DNA of 35,951 nucleotides from Clostridiaceae bacterium (GCA_016297645.1 JAEDGF010000012.1:1-35951), one strand, 5' to 3'; counted from the first letter of the stretch, positions 1-7,756 are shown. Notes: generated by a model not told the origin, from the letters alone. Translations and numbers: made by a program.

Positions 1-21
1 CCCCGCGCCGCGGCGGTTTTT
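1..21. terminator. Partial terminator-like hairpin at window edge
   Basis: A GC-rich self-complementary stretch (GCGCCGCGGCGG) is followed on the plus strand by TTTTT. It could be the right half of a terminator for a gene to the left of the window, or part of the terminator for the leftward hydrolase gene ending at 40. The left half is cut off, so the pairing cannot be judged. Confidence 0.3.
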
Positions 22-39
22 GTTATGCTGTTAGTATAA

Positions 40-930
40 TCAATCGGTATGTTTTGCCCGCCATTTCATTGTGAAATCGGTGTAAATATGCTCGGCGAGT
101 CCGGCGTTTTCGCAATAGACAAGATATGAACGGAGCGTGAAGCCGAGGAGAGCAAACTGTGCGTCATTCATTTCGATATCGTAATGAATAAAAACCTCGC
201 GCAGTATTTCGTCAAAGCTTTTCGGCGTTTCTATTACATTTAATATGTACGACTGCACGGCGCGGACTGCGTTTGCATTTATGTCCGCAAGCGGTTTTAT
301 GTTTGCGGTCGGCTCGGCGTGTGACGGCACGAAAAGCGTCCCGTCCGTGTTTTTTATTGTTTCGATCGACGCAAGATATGCGTTAATGTCGTAGCAGAAG
401 GTAACGCCGTACTTTTGTATGGTCTGTCCGCTTACGAGTGCGTCCCCGAGAAAAACGACTCCGTCGGAAGTCTTGTATCCGACCTGATCGAAGGAGTGTC
501 CGCTGAGCCCGATCACTTCAAGACCGTCCGGAAGGTCTGCGTCCGTAAGCAGCATTTGAGCCGTTGAGGGCGCGGCAGTGAAAAAGGAGTGAAACAGCTT
601 TTTCGGGGCAAAGCCTCCGAAAAGATAGACCGGTTCAAGGGTGGGCGTGTTCACAAAATAAGCTTCCGTTCGCGGTGCGAAAACCTTACAGCCCGTCCTT
701 TTCTGACACAGCGCGTTGCCGCCGGTGTGGTCTGCGTGGGAATGTGTGTTGAAAATAGCAGCAAGCGTAAGACCGAGCGACTCAACCGCACCGAGCAGCT
801 TTTTCGCCGAGGTGTCACCGTTACCGGTGTCGATAGCGTAGGCGTTTTTGCCGTCGGGAGAGTAGATACCTATCCGCGATGGGCTGTCGAGGTAGTATGT
901 ATGCTGTCCAACTTTTTTGAGGTCGTACAT
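40..930 (-). CDS. MBL-fold metallo-hydrolase
   Basis: A metallo-beta-lactamase-fold hydrolase of 296 residues, probably cytosolic because no signal peptide is seen. The metal-binding signature NTHSHADHTGG (HxHxDH) lies near residue 60. Further expected ligands follow: GHSFDQ near residue 145, FLGDAL near 155 and PSHAEP near 203. The layout is that of a glyoxalase II/beta-lactamase-like binuclear zinc hydrolase; the substrate cannot be read from the sequence. The C-terminal ~90 residues look helical and may be a family-specific extension. The ATG at 930 has an AAAGGA ribosome binding site about 9 nt upstream. It lies 13 nt after mnmA on the same strand, so the two are probably cotranscribed. 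Fold call is firm, specific function unknown. Confidence 0.85.
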   Translation of the reverse strand: MYDLKKVGQHTYYLDSPSRIGIYSPDGKNAYAIDTGNGDTSAKKLLGAVESLGLTLAAIFNTHSHADHTGGNALCQKRTGCKVFAPRTEAYFVNTPTLEPVYLFGGFAPKKLFHSFFTAAPSTAQMLLTDADLPDGLEVIGLSGHSFDQVGYKTSDGVVFLGDALVSGQTIQKYGVTFCYDINAYLASIETIKNTDGTLFVPSHAEPTANIKPLADINANAVRAVQSYILNVIETPKSFDEILREVFIHYDIEMNDAQFALLGFTLRSYLVYCENAGLAEHIYTDFTMKWRAKHTD

Positions 931-943
931 CTTTCTTTTCCTT

Positions 944-1978
944 TCAAAAGATAATTCCGCCGCCGATGACGGTATCGCCGTTGTATAAAACAGCCGATTG
1001 ACCGGGGCATGGCGAAAAAACGGGCTTTTCGAGCTTTGCCGTCATGACATCGCCGCATACGGTGACTGCCGCCTTTACGGGAAAAGCGGTGCTTCTTATC
1101 ATAATTTCCGCCGAAAAAGCTTCGGACGGAAAATCGCCGTTGATGCATTTCAGCAGGTGCGCACGGACGGTATCCGTGAAGCGTTCCCCGGAGGTGCAGA
1201 CGGTCACGGTGTTGTCGGCTGCGTTGATACGCGAAACATACATGGGCTTTCCGAATGCGCCCAGCCCCTTGCGCTGACCGACCGTATAGTTGAATATTCC
1301 GTTGTGTGTGCCGATCTTATTTCCGCCGATATCGAGGATGTCGCCGGTATTTTTTATTTTCGGTAAGCGGGATGAGAGAAATGCCCCCGTGTCGCCGTCC
1401 GGAATAAAGCATATATCCTGACTGTCCGGCGTGGCGGCTGCTTCAAGCCCGAGTGTTCTGCCGATCGCCCTTATCTCGTCCTTTGAAGTGAAATCGCCCA
1501 AGGGAAAAACGGTGCGTGCAAGTATTTCCGACGGCACGCGGTACAGAAAATATGTCTGGTCTTTTCGTGTGGGGGCGCGCATGAGCTTTACACAGCCGGG
1601 GGTATTCTCGGTGCGGGCATAGTGTCCGGTCGCGATAAGCTCCGCTCCGGCTTTGTCCGCTTCTTCTGCAAGCGACACAAACTTCGCGTGGGTGTTGCAC
1701 ATTATGCACGGGTTCGGGGTGAGTCCCTCGGCGTACATTCTGCAAAAAGCGTCCGTTACGCGTTCCCTGAAAAGCTCCCGTCGGTCCGAAAAAATGAGAG
1801 GAATTCCGAATTTGTCGGCGGTGTGAAGCGCTCTCAAAGCGGAAGCGGAGTCCTTTGACGAGTCCTCGGTAAAAAGCAGATGACAGCCTATGACCTTGTA
1901 TCCCTGTTTTTGCAGAAGATGTACGGCAACCGAGGAATCGACGCCGCCGCTCATTCCGAGAAGAACGGTTTTTTGCAC
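944..1978 (-). CDS. mnmA: tRNA-specific 2-thiouridylase MnmA
   Basis: MnmA activates U34 of tRNA-Lys, -Glu and -Gln with ATP and inserts sulfur delivered by a persulfide relay, giving s2U34. Visible signatures are the N-terminal PP-loop GMSGGVDSSV, the first catalytic cysteine in PNPCIMCN, the conserved GHYAR, and the second catalytic cysteine in PDSQDICFI. A C-terminal beta-barrel region follows GQRKGLG. I place the start at the GTG at 1978, giving MQKTVLLGMSGG and 344 residues, because the family usually begins only a few residues before the PP-loop and GGAAGGGG lies just upstream. An ATG at 2032 with an AAAAGGA site would add 18 residues and is the alternative. It is upstream of and probably cotranscribed with the MBL hydrolase. 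Confidence 0.93.
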   Translation of the reverse strand: MQKTVLLGMSGGVDSSVAVHLLQKQGYKVIGCHLLFTEDSSKDSASALRALHTADKFGIPLIFSDRRELFRERVTDAFCRMYAEGLTPNPCIMCNTHAKFVSLAEEADKAGAELIATGHYARTENTPGCVKLMRAPTRKDQTYFLYRVPSEILARTVFPLGDFTSKDEIRAIGRTLGLEAAATPDSQDICFIPDGDTGAFLSSRLPKIKNTGDILDIGGNKIGTHNGIFNYTVGQRKGLGAFGKPMYVSRINAADNTVTVCTSGERFTDTVRAHLLKCINGDFPSEAFSAEIMIRSTAFPVKAAVTVCGDVMTAKLEKPVFSPCPGQSAVLYNGDTVIGGGIIF

Positions 1979-2133
1979 AATAAAACGCCCCTTCCGCTCC
2001 GCAAAAATCGTTCTGCGGAGTCTTTTTGACATTGTACATCATTCCTTTTGAAATTTCAATCTCGCGCCGATGAAATCCGTCCCGTTTTTTACGAAAAAAT
2101 TTAAGTTTTTTTGCCGAAAAGAAGAAAAAACGC

Positions 2134-2162
2134 TTGAAAAAACCTGAAAAAGCCTGTATAAT
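2134..2162 (+). promoter_or_regulatory. Promoter for the PHP gene
   Basis: TTGAAA (2134-2139), a 17-nt spacer and TATAAT (2157-2162) match the sigma-A consensus. Transcription would begin near 2169 and leave a leader of about 120 nt before the TTG start at 2290. The leader shows no obvious terminator. Confidence 0.65.
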
Positions 2163-2289
2163 TGAAATATATACTGAGATAATCTGTGCCAATTTTTACT
2201 TTTTACATACATTCGCTTTTATTTGTACGACTAAGGCTATGTTAAATGCACGAAACAAGAGAGTTGGTAAATTTTAGGGGGTTTGTTTT

Positions 2290-3261
2290 TTGGGCGGCGA
2301 TTTGCATTGCCACACACGGCTGTCCGACGGTTCTGTCGGAATTGAAGATATCATTGCGCTTGCGAGAAACTGCAAGCTTGACACCATTGCGATTACGGAT
2401 CACGATTGCCTTGCCGGCACCGTGAGAGCGAAGATCATAGGCGAGAGAAACGGAGTGCGGGTCATTCCCGGCGTGGAGCTTTCCGCCGTTGATCCCGTTA
2501 CGGGCAGGTATGCCCATATTCTCTGTTATCTGCCCGATCATCCGGACAGACTTGAAGGGCTTTGCCGCAAAAATACCGAGGCTCGCAAGAGAACCACGCA
2601 GTTCATGATGGGTAAAACTGCCGGCAGATATCCCGTCACCGCCGAGCTTATGCGTAAATGCGGCGCCGGATCCACCTGCCTTTATAAGCAGCACATAATG
2701 CACGCGCTTATGGAATGCGGCATTTCGGAGTCTATTTATTCCGATATATATTACGAATTGTTTTCTCCTGAAAGCGAGAAAAATATCCTTATAAAAACGT
2801 CTTACGCACCCGTTGAGGAGGTCATTGCCGCAGTTCACACGGCAGGCGGCATTGCGGTGCTTGCCCATCCCAAGCTTTACGACAGCTTTTCGCTTCTCGA
2901 AAGACTTGTGGATAAGCTTGACGGCGTTGAGGTGTGGCACCCTACCGCCGACGAGGAAACCGTTGATCGCCTTATCCGTTTTGCGAAGAAGAACAAGCTG
3001 CTCATGACCGGCGGAAGCGATTTCCACGGAATGTACAGCCGCAAGGCAGTGATGCTCGGCTCGTTCATCACACCGAAGGCGCAGCTGACTGAGCTTCTCG
3101 GCTACAAGGCGAAAAAGAAGCGCCTTGCAAAGAAGGCGGCTCAGGCAGACGAAAACGCGCCGTCCGACGAAACGGCTCAGACGAATGAAAATGCGTCGGC
3201 TGACGAATCGGCGCAGACAGAGAAGTCGGACCGGAAGGAAGCTGCCGCGGCAGCCGAATAA
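2290..3261 (+). CDS. PHP-domain phosphoesterase
   Basis: A polymerase-and-histidinol-phosphatase domain protein of 323 residues. The N-terminus carries GDLHCHTRLSDG and then AITDHD, the first metal-binding motifs of PHP hydrolases; VLAHP near residue 196 and GGSDFHG near residue 240 supply later ligands. Relatives of this size (TrpH/YciV type) hydrolyse phosphate esters of nucleotides or short RNAs; the substrate here is not determined. It starts at TTG 2290, supported by AGGGGG 9 nt upstream and by the family start immediately before DLHCH. The last ~50 residues, from about 275, are a low-complexity Lys-rich then Ala/Glu/Asp/Thr tail with repeated DE-x-A units, outside the catalytic fold. 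A long opposite-strand ORF over the same bases is a shadow. Confidence 0.85.
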   Translation: MGGDLHCHTRLSDGSVGIEDIIALARNCKLDTIAITDHDCLAGTVRAKIIGERNGVRVIPGVELSAVDPVTGRYAHILCYLPDHPDRLEGLCRKNTEARKRTTQFMMGKTAGRYPVTAELMRKCGAGSTCLYKQHIMHALMECGISESIYSDIYYELFSPESEKNILIKTSYAPVEEVIAAVHTAGGIAVLAHPKLYDSFSLLERLVDKLDGVEVWHPTADEETVDRLIRFAKKNKLLMTGGSDFHGMYSRKAVMLGSFITPKAQLTELLGYKAKKKRLAKKAAQADENAPSDETAQTNENASADESAQTEKSDRKEAAAAAE

Positions 3262-3271
3262 GAATGGTTTC

Positions 3272-3303
3272 GCGGCGGAGTGCAAAAAAGCGCAGTCCGC
3301 CGT
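3272..3303 (+). terminator. Hairpin after PHP gene
   Basis: GGCGGA-G-TGC pairs with GCA-G-TCCGCC around an A-rich loop just after the PHP stop codon. There is no clear T-tract after it, so it may be a weak terminator or an RNA 3'-end stabiliser. Confidence 0.35.
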
Positions 3304-3398
3304 ATAAGCTGCTTCGAAAAATTTTTCCGTACGCTTCCGTTTTTGATTTTTGCGCATACAAATGCTCGCAATTACATACAAATAATTACAAAAAACTA

Positions 3399-3427
3399 TT
3401 GACACCTTGACCCCCGTGTGGTATACT
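3399..3427 (+). promoter_or_regulatory. Promoter of rpmG-secE-nusG-rplKA operon
   Basis: TTGACA (3399-3404), 17-nt spacer, TATACT (3422-3427). Expected start of transcription is near 3434, about 100 nt before rpmG. It is the only good promoter between the PHP gene and the ribosomal operon. Confidence 0.8.
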
Positions 3428-3433
3428 CGTTGT

Positions 3434-3520
3434 ACCTCTGCGAAGGGTCTTTTTTTTGTACCCGGTTTCGGCGGACCTTAGCCGCCGGAGTCAAGTCAGA
3501 GGGAGGCTAACATTAAAAAT
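3434..3520 (+). promoter_or_regulatory. Structured 5' leader upstream of rpmG
   Basis: The leader has an outer helix CCTCTG (3435-3440) with CAGAGG (3497-3502). Inside it are a T8 run near 3450-3457 and a hairpin CGGCGG (3469-3474)/CCGCCG (3482-3487). The T-run follows a weak hairpin, so an attenuation-type control of the operon is possible. I do not recognise it as a named leader family. Confidence 0.4.
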
Positions 3521-3532
3521 GGAGGTGCCGTT

Positions 3533-3682
3533 ATGAGAGTTAAGATCACTCTTGCATGCACAGAGTGCAAGCAGCGCAACTACAACACAATGAAAAACAA
3601 GAAAAATTCCCCCGACAGACTCGAGATGAACAAGTATTGCAGATTTTGCAGAAAGCATACTCTTCACAGAGAAACCAAGTAA
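3533..3682 (+). CDS. rpmG: Ribosomal protein L33
   Basis: This 49-residue protein is L33 of the large ribosomal subunit. It begins MRVKITLACTECKQRNY and ends HTLHRETK, the usual L33 shape. Cysteine pairs CTEC (residues 9-12) and CRFC (37-40) make it the zinc-binding form rather than the cysteine-free paralogue. The ATG follows a strong GGAGGTG site. It heads the operon directly before secE, the standard Firmicutes arrangement. Confidence 0.97.
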   Translation: MRVKITLACTECKQRNYNTMKNKKNSPDRLEMNKYCRFCRKHTLHRETK

Positions 3683-3739
3683 TTGCGTTCGTCAATAAGT
3701 CTATCTTGCAGACAATTCAACCGAAAGGAATGAAATTGC

Positions 3740-4213
3740 ATGGCTGAAAACACTGCCGATAAGGAAGCTCGGAAGCTCGCTAAGGAAGCTGAAAAGGCTG
3801 CCGCAAAGGCAAAAAAAGAAAGAATCAAGCAGAGCAAGCCCAAAAAAGAGGGCAATGCGTTTTCCCGTGCCGGTTCAGGTATCAAAAAGTTCTGGAAAGA
3901 CTTTACCGGAACCTGCAAAAAGGTCGTTTGGCCCAGCGGAAAACAGGTGCTCAAAAGCAGCTGCGTCGTTCTTGTCAGCATAATTGTGGTCGGGGCGGTT
4001 ATTTTCGGATTCGATACCGGTATTAACGCTTTGTTCGAGCAGGGCGCAAAATTTGCGTCGAGCCTCGGCGAAAAGAACGCCGCAACGGAAGCAACGACCG
4101 CCGCAACGGAAGCGACAACTGCCGAAAGCGGTACTTCTGCAACCGATGCCGAAACAACTGCGGCAGATGCCGAAAACACCACGGCAGCGGCAGAGAGCAC
4201 AACAGCCGAATAA
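3740..4213 (+). CDS. secE: Preprotein translocase subunit SecE, extended
   Basis: SecE clamps SecY in the membrane translocon. The conserved core runs from about residue 45 to 100: FWKDFTGTCKKVVWPSGKQ, where the WPS motif sits at the membrane interface, followed by one hydrophobic segment (about residues 72-95, CVVLVSIIVVGAVIFGF). At 157 residues it is far longer than the usual bacterial single-span SecE of roughly 60-80. The extra length is an N-terminal Lys/Ala-rich stretch of about 40 residues and a C-terminal tail of about 45 residues made almost only of Ala, Thr, Glu and Ser, with repeats such as ATEATTA. The tail would lie on the outer face of the membrane. Position between rpmG and nusG confirms identity. 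Confidence 0.95.
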   Translation: MAENTADKEARKLAKEAEKAAAKAKKERIKQSKPKKEGNAFSRAGSGIKKFWKDFTGTCKKVVWPSGKQVLKSSCVVLVSIIVVGAVIFGFDTGINALFEQGAKFASSLGEKNAATEATTAATEATTAESGTSATDAETTAADAENTTAAAESTTAE

Positions 4214-4291
4214 TTTCTTCGGCGCAGGCTTTCGCACAGCGAAAAGGCAAAACACTTGGCGAAATTATCCGCATATTATTTGGAGGACAGT

Positions 4292-5302
4292 ATGGTTGAA
4301 GACTATAAATGGTATGTGGTCCACACATACTCCGGCTATGAAAACAAAGTTGCCGACAACATACTGAAAGCCGCAGTTAACCGCAACCTCACCGATCAGA
4401 TCGTTGAAGCAATGGTTCCCACTGAAACCATTTACAGCCTTAAAGCCTATAAGGACAAGGCCGCTCAGAGAAATGCGGAGATAAAAGCTGCGGACAACAA
4501 GGAGCCTTATGTTAAGGTCATAGAGGGCGACGGTGCGCTTTATTATCTGCCGGCAGAGCTTAAAAATGCCGACTTTAATTCCGACAGCGTCAAGGATCAG
4601 ATGTATGTCATCCGCGAAGTTGCCACCGACCTTGCATTTGAGGCAAAGGAAACGGTTACACGCAGAGATCTTCTGTCACACTACGGTGCGCTGAACAGCG
4701 TGTTCAAACTCAATACCGATGTTCAGAAGTATGTTCCCGGATACTTTTTCTTTGAAAGCTCCCTTCCTTCAGCCGAGCTTCCCGAAGAGCTTGAAAGTAG
4801 GGTCTTTTACACCACCAAAATGACAAGGTGGCCCGATAACTACTTCAAGAACAAAAAAACGGTTCGCCTCGGCGACATAATCGAGCACGGCGGCGAGAGA
4901 AACACCATCAAAGCCACCACCTCGAAGCTTATGCCGGGTTATGTTCTCGTAAAGCTTGCCGTGAGCTATCACGAAAAAGCAGGCGAGGACAGAATGACGG
5001 ACGAAGTATGGTACATTATCCGCAACACGCGCGGCTGTACGGGCTTTGTCGGTCCCGAAGGTGTTCCCGTTCCGCTTACGGAATCCGAAATAGAAAAGTT
5101 CGGCGTTGAGAAACACACCGTTGAACTGAACTTTGCAGAGGGCGATCTCGTTACCATTATCGATGGTCCCTTCGCAGGCTATTCGGGCGTTGTAAGCAGA
5201 ATCGACATTGAGGACGATGTCGTTTGCGTTATTCTTCCCATTATGGGACGCGACACGCCGATAGATCTTTCGCTTGATCAGGTCGAATCGGCTGTTGACT
5301 GA
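4292..5302 (+). CDS. nusG: Transcription elongation factor NusG with large NGN insertion
   Basis: NusG binds RNA polymerase through its NGN domain and couples it to Rho or the ribosome through its KOW domain. Residues 6-45 give the start of NGN (KWYVVHTYSGYENKVADNI and VPTET), residues 212-262 the rest (KLMPGYVLVKL, WYIIRNTRGCTGFVG), and residues 280-304 the KOW motif (FAEGDLVTIIDGPFAGYSGVV). Between the two NGN parts sits an insertion of about 160 residues (about 51-210), giving 336 residues against about 175-180 in typical NusG. Thermotoga and Aquifex NusG also carry an extra domain inside NGN; whether this one is related needs comparison. I chose ATG 4292 (GGAGG 6 nt upstream) over an in-frame start at 4256. 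It follows secE in the operon. Confidence 0.95.
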   Translation: MVEDYKWYVVHTYSGYENKVADNILKAAVNRNLTDQIVEAMVPTETIYSLKAYKDKAAQRNAEIKAADNKEPYVKVIEGDGALYYLPAELKNADFNSDSVKDQMYVIREVATDLAFEAKETVTRRDLLSHYGALNSVFKLNTDVQKYVPGYFFFESSLPSAELPEELESRVFYTTKMTRWPDNYFKNKKTVRLGDIIEHGGERNTIKATTSKLMPGYVLVKLAVSYHEKAGEDRMTDEVWYIIRNTRGCTGFVGPEGVPVPLTESEIEKFGVEKHTVELNFAEGDLVTIIDGPFAGYSGVVSRIDIEDDVVCVILPIMGRDTPIDLSLDQVESAVD

Positions 5303-5338
5303 TTTATTTCGGTAAACCGACCGTAAGGTCTTTTTACG

Positions 5339-5399
5339 GCGCCGTTTCCGGCGCTGTGGGAGGAACGCTCGACGCGTTCCGCCACTACCACATTTTTTT
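5339..5399 (+). promoter_or_regulatory. Hairpins in the nusG-rplK leader
   Basis: Two adjacent hairpins lie before rplK: GCGCCG/CGGCGC (5339-5354, loop TTTC), and a longer one with GTGG and GGAACGC pairing GCGTTCC and CCAC (5356-5385), followed after 7 nt by T7 (5393-5399). L1 is known in other bacteria to autoregulate rplK-rplA by binding its own leader. These hairpins could be that site, a partial terminator, or both. Confidence 0.5.
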
Positions 5400-5410
5400 G
5401 GAGGTGCAGT

Positions 5411-5836
5411 ATGGCACAGAAAGTAACAGGCTTTATTAAGCTTCAAATCCCCGCAGGCAAGGCAACTCCCTCGCCCCCTGTCGGACCCGCACTCGGTCAG
5501 CACGGCGTCAATATCATGGCGTTCACAAAGGAATTCAACGAGAGAACTAAGAACGATATCGGTCTTGTTATCCCCGTTGTTATCACCGTTTATGCAGACC
5601 GTTCATTCACATTCGTAACAAAGACTCCTCCTGCGGCTGTTCTTATCAAGAAGGCTTGCGGTATTGAGAGCGGCTCCGGTGTCCCCAACAAGACAAAGGT
5701 TGCCACCATCACCAAAGAGCAGGTAAGAAAAATCGCAGAGCAGAAAATGCCCGACCTTAACGCCGCTTCCGTTGAGGCTGCCATGAGCATGGTTGCCGGT
5801 ACGGCTCGTTCAATGGGCGTTACCGTTGTAGACTGA
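5411..5836 (+). CDS. rplK: Ribosomal protein L11
   Basis: L11 forms the stalk base of the 50S subunit with 23S rRNA, the GTPase-associated centre. At 141 residues it has the standard length. The N-terminal domain shows KLQIPAGKATPSPPVGPALG and QHGVNIMAFTKEFN; the C-terminal RNA-binding domain ends VAGTARSMGVTVVD. The ATG follows GGAGGTG. It is 20 nt ahead of rplA. Confidence 0.98.
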   Translation: MAQKVTGFIKLQIPAGKATPSPPVGPALGQHGVNIMAFTKEFNERTKNDIGLVIPVVITVYADRSFTFVTKTPPAAVLIKKACGIESGSGVPNKTKVATITKEQVRKIAEQKMPDLNAASVEAAMSMVAGTARSMGVTVVD

Positions 5837-5856
5837 GAGAGGGAGGACTGATTACA

Positions 5857-6561
5857 ATGAAACACGGAAAGAAATATGTTGACAGCACAAAGCTCGTTGA
5901 CAGATCAAAGTATTACGAATCCCCCGAGGCTCTCGAACTCGCTATTCAGACCGCAAAGGCAAAGTTCGACGAAACGGTTGAAGTTCATGTCCGTCTGGGC
6001 GTTGACTCCCGTCACGCCGACCAGCAGGTCAGAGGCGCTGTTGTTCTTCCCAACGGCACAGGTAAAAAGGTAAGAGTTTGCGTATTCGCCAAGGGCGACG
6101 ACGCTAAGGCTGCCGAAGCAGCAGGCGCAGAGATCGTCGGCGCAGAGGATCTCGTTGCAAGAATTCAGGGCGAAGGCTTCATGGATTTCGATGTCTGCAT
6201 TGCCGCTCCCAACATGATGGGTCTTGTAGGCCGTCTCGGTAAGATCCTCGGACCTCGCGGACTTATGCCCAGCCCCAAGGCAGGTACTGTTTCTCCCGAT
6301 GTTGCTAAGGCTGTTACCGAAGCAAAAGCCGGTAAGATCGAGTATCGTCTTGACAAAACAAACATCATCCACTGCCCGATAGGCAAGGCTTCGTTCGGTG
6401 CGGAAAAGCTCTATGAGAACTATGCAACCCTTATGGAAGCTGTTATCAAGGCTAAACCCGCTTCGTCAAAGGGTCAGTATATCCGCTCCTGCGTTGTTTC
6501 TTCAACAATGGGCGTCGGCATTAAGATCAACCCCAACAAGGTTCTTAAATCCGCCGAATAA
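5857..6561 (+). CDS. rplA: Ribosomal protein L1
   Basis: L1 forms the mobile L1 stalk that guides deacylated tRNA out of the E site. At 234 residues it is near the usual 229-233. It carries the signature KILGPRGLMPSPKAGTVSPD and the terminal GVGIKINPNKV region. It is second in the rplK-rplA pair and ends 12 nt before a separate promoter that serves rplJ-rplL. Confidence 0.98.
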   Translation: MKHGKKYVDSTKLVDRSKYYESPEALELAIQTAKAKFDETVEVHVRLGVDSRHADQQVRGAVVLPNGTGKKVRVCVFAKGDDAKAAEAAGAEIVGAEDLVARIQGEGFMDFDVCIAAPNMMGLVGRLGKILGPRGLMPSPKAGTVSPDVAKAVTEAKAGKIEYRLDKTNIIHCPIGKASFGAEKLYENYATLMEAVIKAKPASSKGQYIRSCVVSSTMGVGIKINPNKVLKSAE

Positions 6562-6573
6562 TTAAAAAAAGTA

Positions 6574-6602
6574 TTGACAACTATGATATCTTATGGTATC
6601 AT
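6574..6602 (+). promoter_or_regulatory. Promoter of rplJ-rplL
   Basis: TTGACA (6574-6579), 17-nt spacer, TATCAT (6597-6602), directly after the rplA stop codon. It lets rplJL be expressed separately from rplKA, as expected for the L10 leader that follows. Confidence 0.8.
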
Positions 6603-6608
6603 AGTTGC

Positions 6609-6778
6609 CGTTGCTGTTTCAAAGACAGTAGGTGCTTCACAGCATAAAGGTATTCACCGCCTACCGAGGAATGTGCTTAGCTTTTTACGATTGTTGTTTT
6701 TTTGTAATTCGTTATGCCCTTTCGTCGGTTTCGGCGGAAGGGTATATTTTATTTTTTCAGAAGGCAGGTGAATTCATT
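6609..6778 (+). promoter_or_regulatory. L10 (rplJ) leader with attenuator hairpin
   Basis: The segment has the hallmarks of the L10 leader bound by the L10-L12 complex: AAAGACAGTAGGTG pairing through GTAGG with CCTAC in the later CCTACCGAGGAA. Near the gene a strong stem (6717-6727 with 6732-6742, loop GTTT) is followed by a T-rich run to 6757, an intrinsic-terminator shape. Together they suggest autoregulation of rplJL by premature termination. An in-frame read-through of this leader gives a longer artificial L10 N-terminus that should be ignored. Confidence 0.85.
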
Positions 6779-7321
6779 TTGCCAAACGCAAAGGTTTTAG
6801 AAGAAAAGAAGGCTCAGGTTGCCGCTCTTAAAGCTAAGTTCGAAGGCGCTGTTGCCGGTGTAATTGTTGATTACAAGGGTACAAAGGTTGAGGACGATAC
6901 CAAGCTCCGTAAGGAACTCAGAGAGGCAGGCGTTGAGTATTCCGTTGCAAAGAACACTCTTATCCGTCTTGCTATCGACGGTACCGCTCTTGCAGCTATG
7001 GACGATGTCCTTAACGGCACAACGGCTGTTGCCACAAGCTCCGCCGACTATGTTGCTGCTGCAAAGATACTTTCGAAGTTCGCAGAGAGCCACGACAATT
7101 TCACGATCAAATCGGGATTCCTCGACGGTGAAGTAATTTCTCTCGAAAAGATCGAGTCCCTTGCAAAGCTGCCCTCCAAGGAACAGCTCCTTACTACGGT
7201 TGCTTTTGCATTCCAGGCTCCCATGGCATCGTTTGCCAGAGCTATTCAGGCCATCATCGACAAGAACGGTGAAGGCGCTGAGGCTGCCGAACCCGCAGCC
7301 GAAGAAGCAGCAGCGGAATAA
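6779..7321 (+). CDS. rplJ: Ribosomal protein L10
   Basis: L10 anchors the L7/L12 dimers to L11 and 23S rRNA. The start is the TTG at 6779, giving MPNAKVLEEKKAQV and 180 residues. It is preceded by GGCAGGTG, and an ATG at 6632 would fall inside the L10 leader. The N-terminal RNA-binding domain has VDYKGTKVEDDTKLRKELREAG and VAKNTLIRLA; the C-terminal helix that binds L12 precedes an Ala/Glu tail (EGAEAAEPAAEEAAAE). Confidence 0.97.
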   Translation: MPNAKVLEEKKAQVAALKAKFEGAVAGVIVDYKGTKVEDDTKLRKELREAGVEYSVAKNTLIRLAIDGTALAAMDDVLNGTTAVATSSADYVAAAKILSKFAESHDNFTIKSGFLDGEVISLEKIESLAKLPSKEQLLTTVAFAFQAPMASFARAIQAIIDKNGEGAEAAEPAAEEAAAE

Positions 7322-7375
7322 TTTCCGAAAAGCTGTATAACATCAAAAACTTATATTTAATGGAGGAAACTAAAA

Positions 7376-7756
7376 ATGGCATCCGAAAAAATTGTTGCTA
7401 TTGTTGATGAAGTTGCTGCTCTCTCAGTTCTTGAGCTTGCAGAACTTGTTAAAGAAGTTGAAGAAAGATTCGGCGTAAGCGCTGCTGCTGCTGTTGCAGT
7501 TGCTGCTCCCGCTGCCGGCGCTGCTGCTGCCGTTGAAGAAAAGACCGAGTTCGATGTTGTTCTCGAATCCTTCGACGCTGCTTCGAAGATCAAGGTTATC
7601 AAGGTCGTCCGTGAGATCACCGGTCTTGGACTCGGTGAGGCTAAGGCAACTGTTGAAGGCGCTCCCAAGACCCTCAAAGAGGCTGTTGCTAAGGAAGAGG
7701 CTGAATCCCTCAAAGCTAAGCTCGAAGAAGCAGGCGCAAAGGTCGCTCTCAAATAA
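7376..7756 (+). CDS. rplL: Ribosomal protein L7/L12
   Basis: L7/L12 is the multicopy stalk protein that recruits translational GTPases. At 126 residues it has the normal length. The N-terminal dimerisation region (IVDEVAALSVLELAELVKEVEERFGV) is followed by an Ala-rich hinge and then the C-terminal domain (EFDVVLESFDAASKIKVIKVVREITGLGLGEAK and so on to AGAKVALK). Its ribosome binding site is GGAGG, and it is the last gene of the operon before a strong terminator. Confidence 0.98.
   Translation: MASEKIVAIVDEVAALSVLELAELVKEVEERFGVSAAAAVAVAAPAAGAAAAVEEKTEFDVVLESFDAASKIKVIKVVREITGLGLGEAKATVEGAPKTLKEAVAKEEAESLKAKLEEAGAKVALK

Noticed and set aside
2242..3405. A 387-codon minus-strand frame across the PHP gene
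   Set aside because: The plus-strand PHP gene has clear catalytic motifs, a promoter and a ribosome site; the opposite frame shows no family features and is a composition shadow.
6632..6778. A longer L10 N-terminus
   Set aside because: The bases are the L10 leader and attenuator; the TTG at 6779 gives the standard L10 start.
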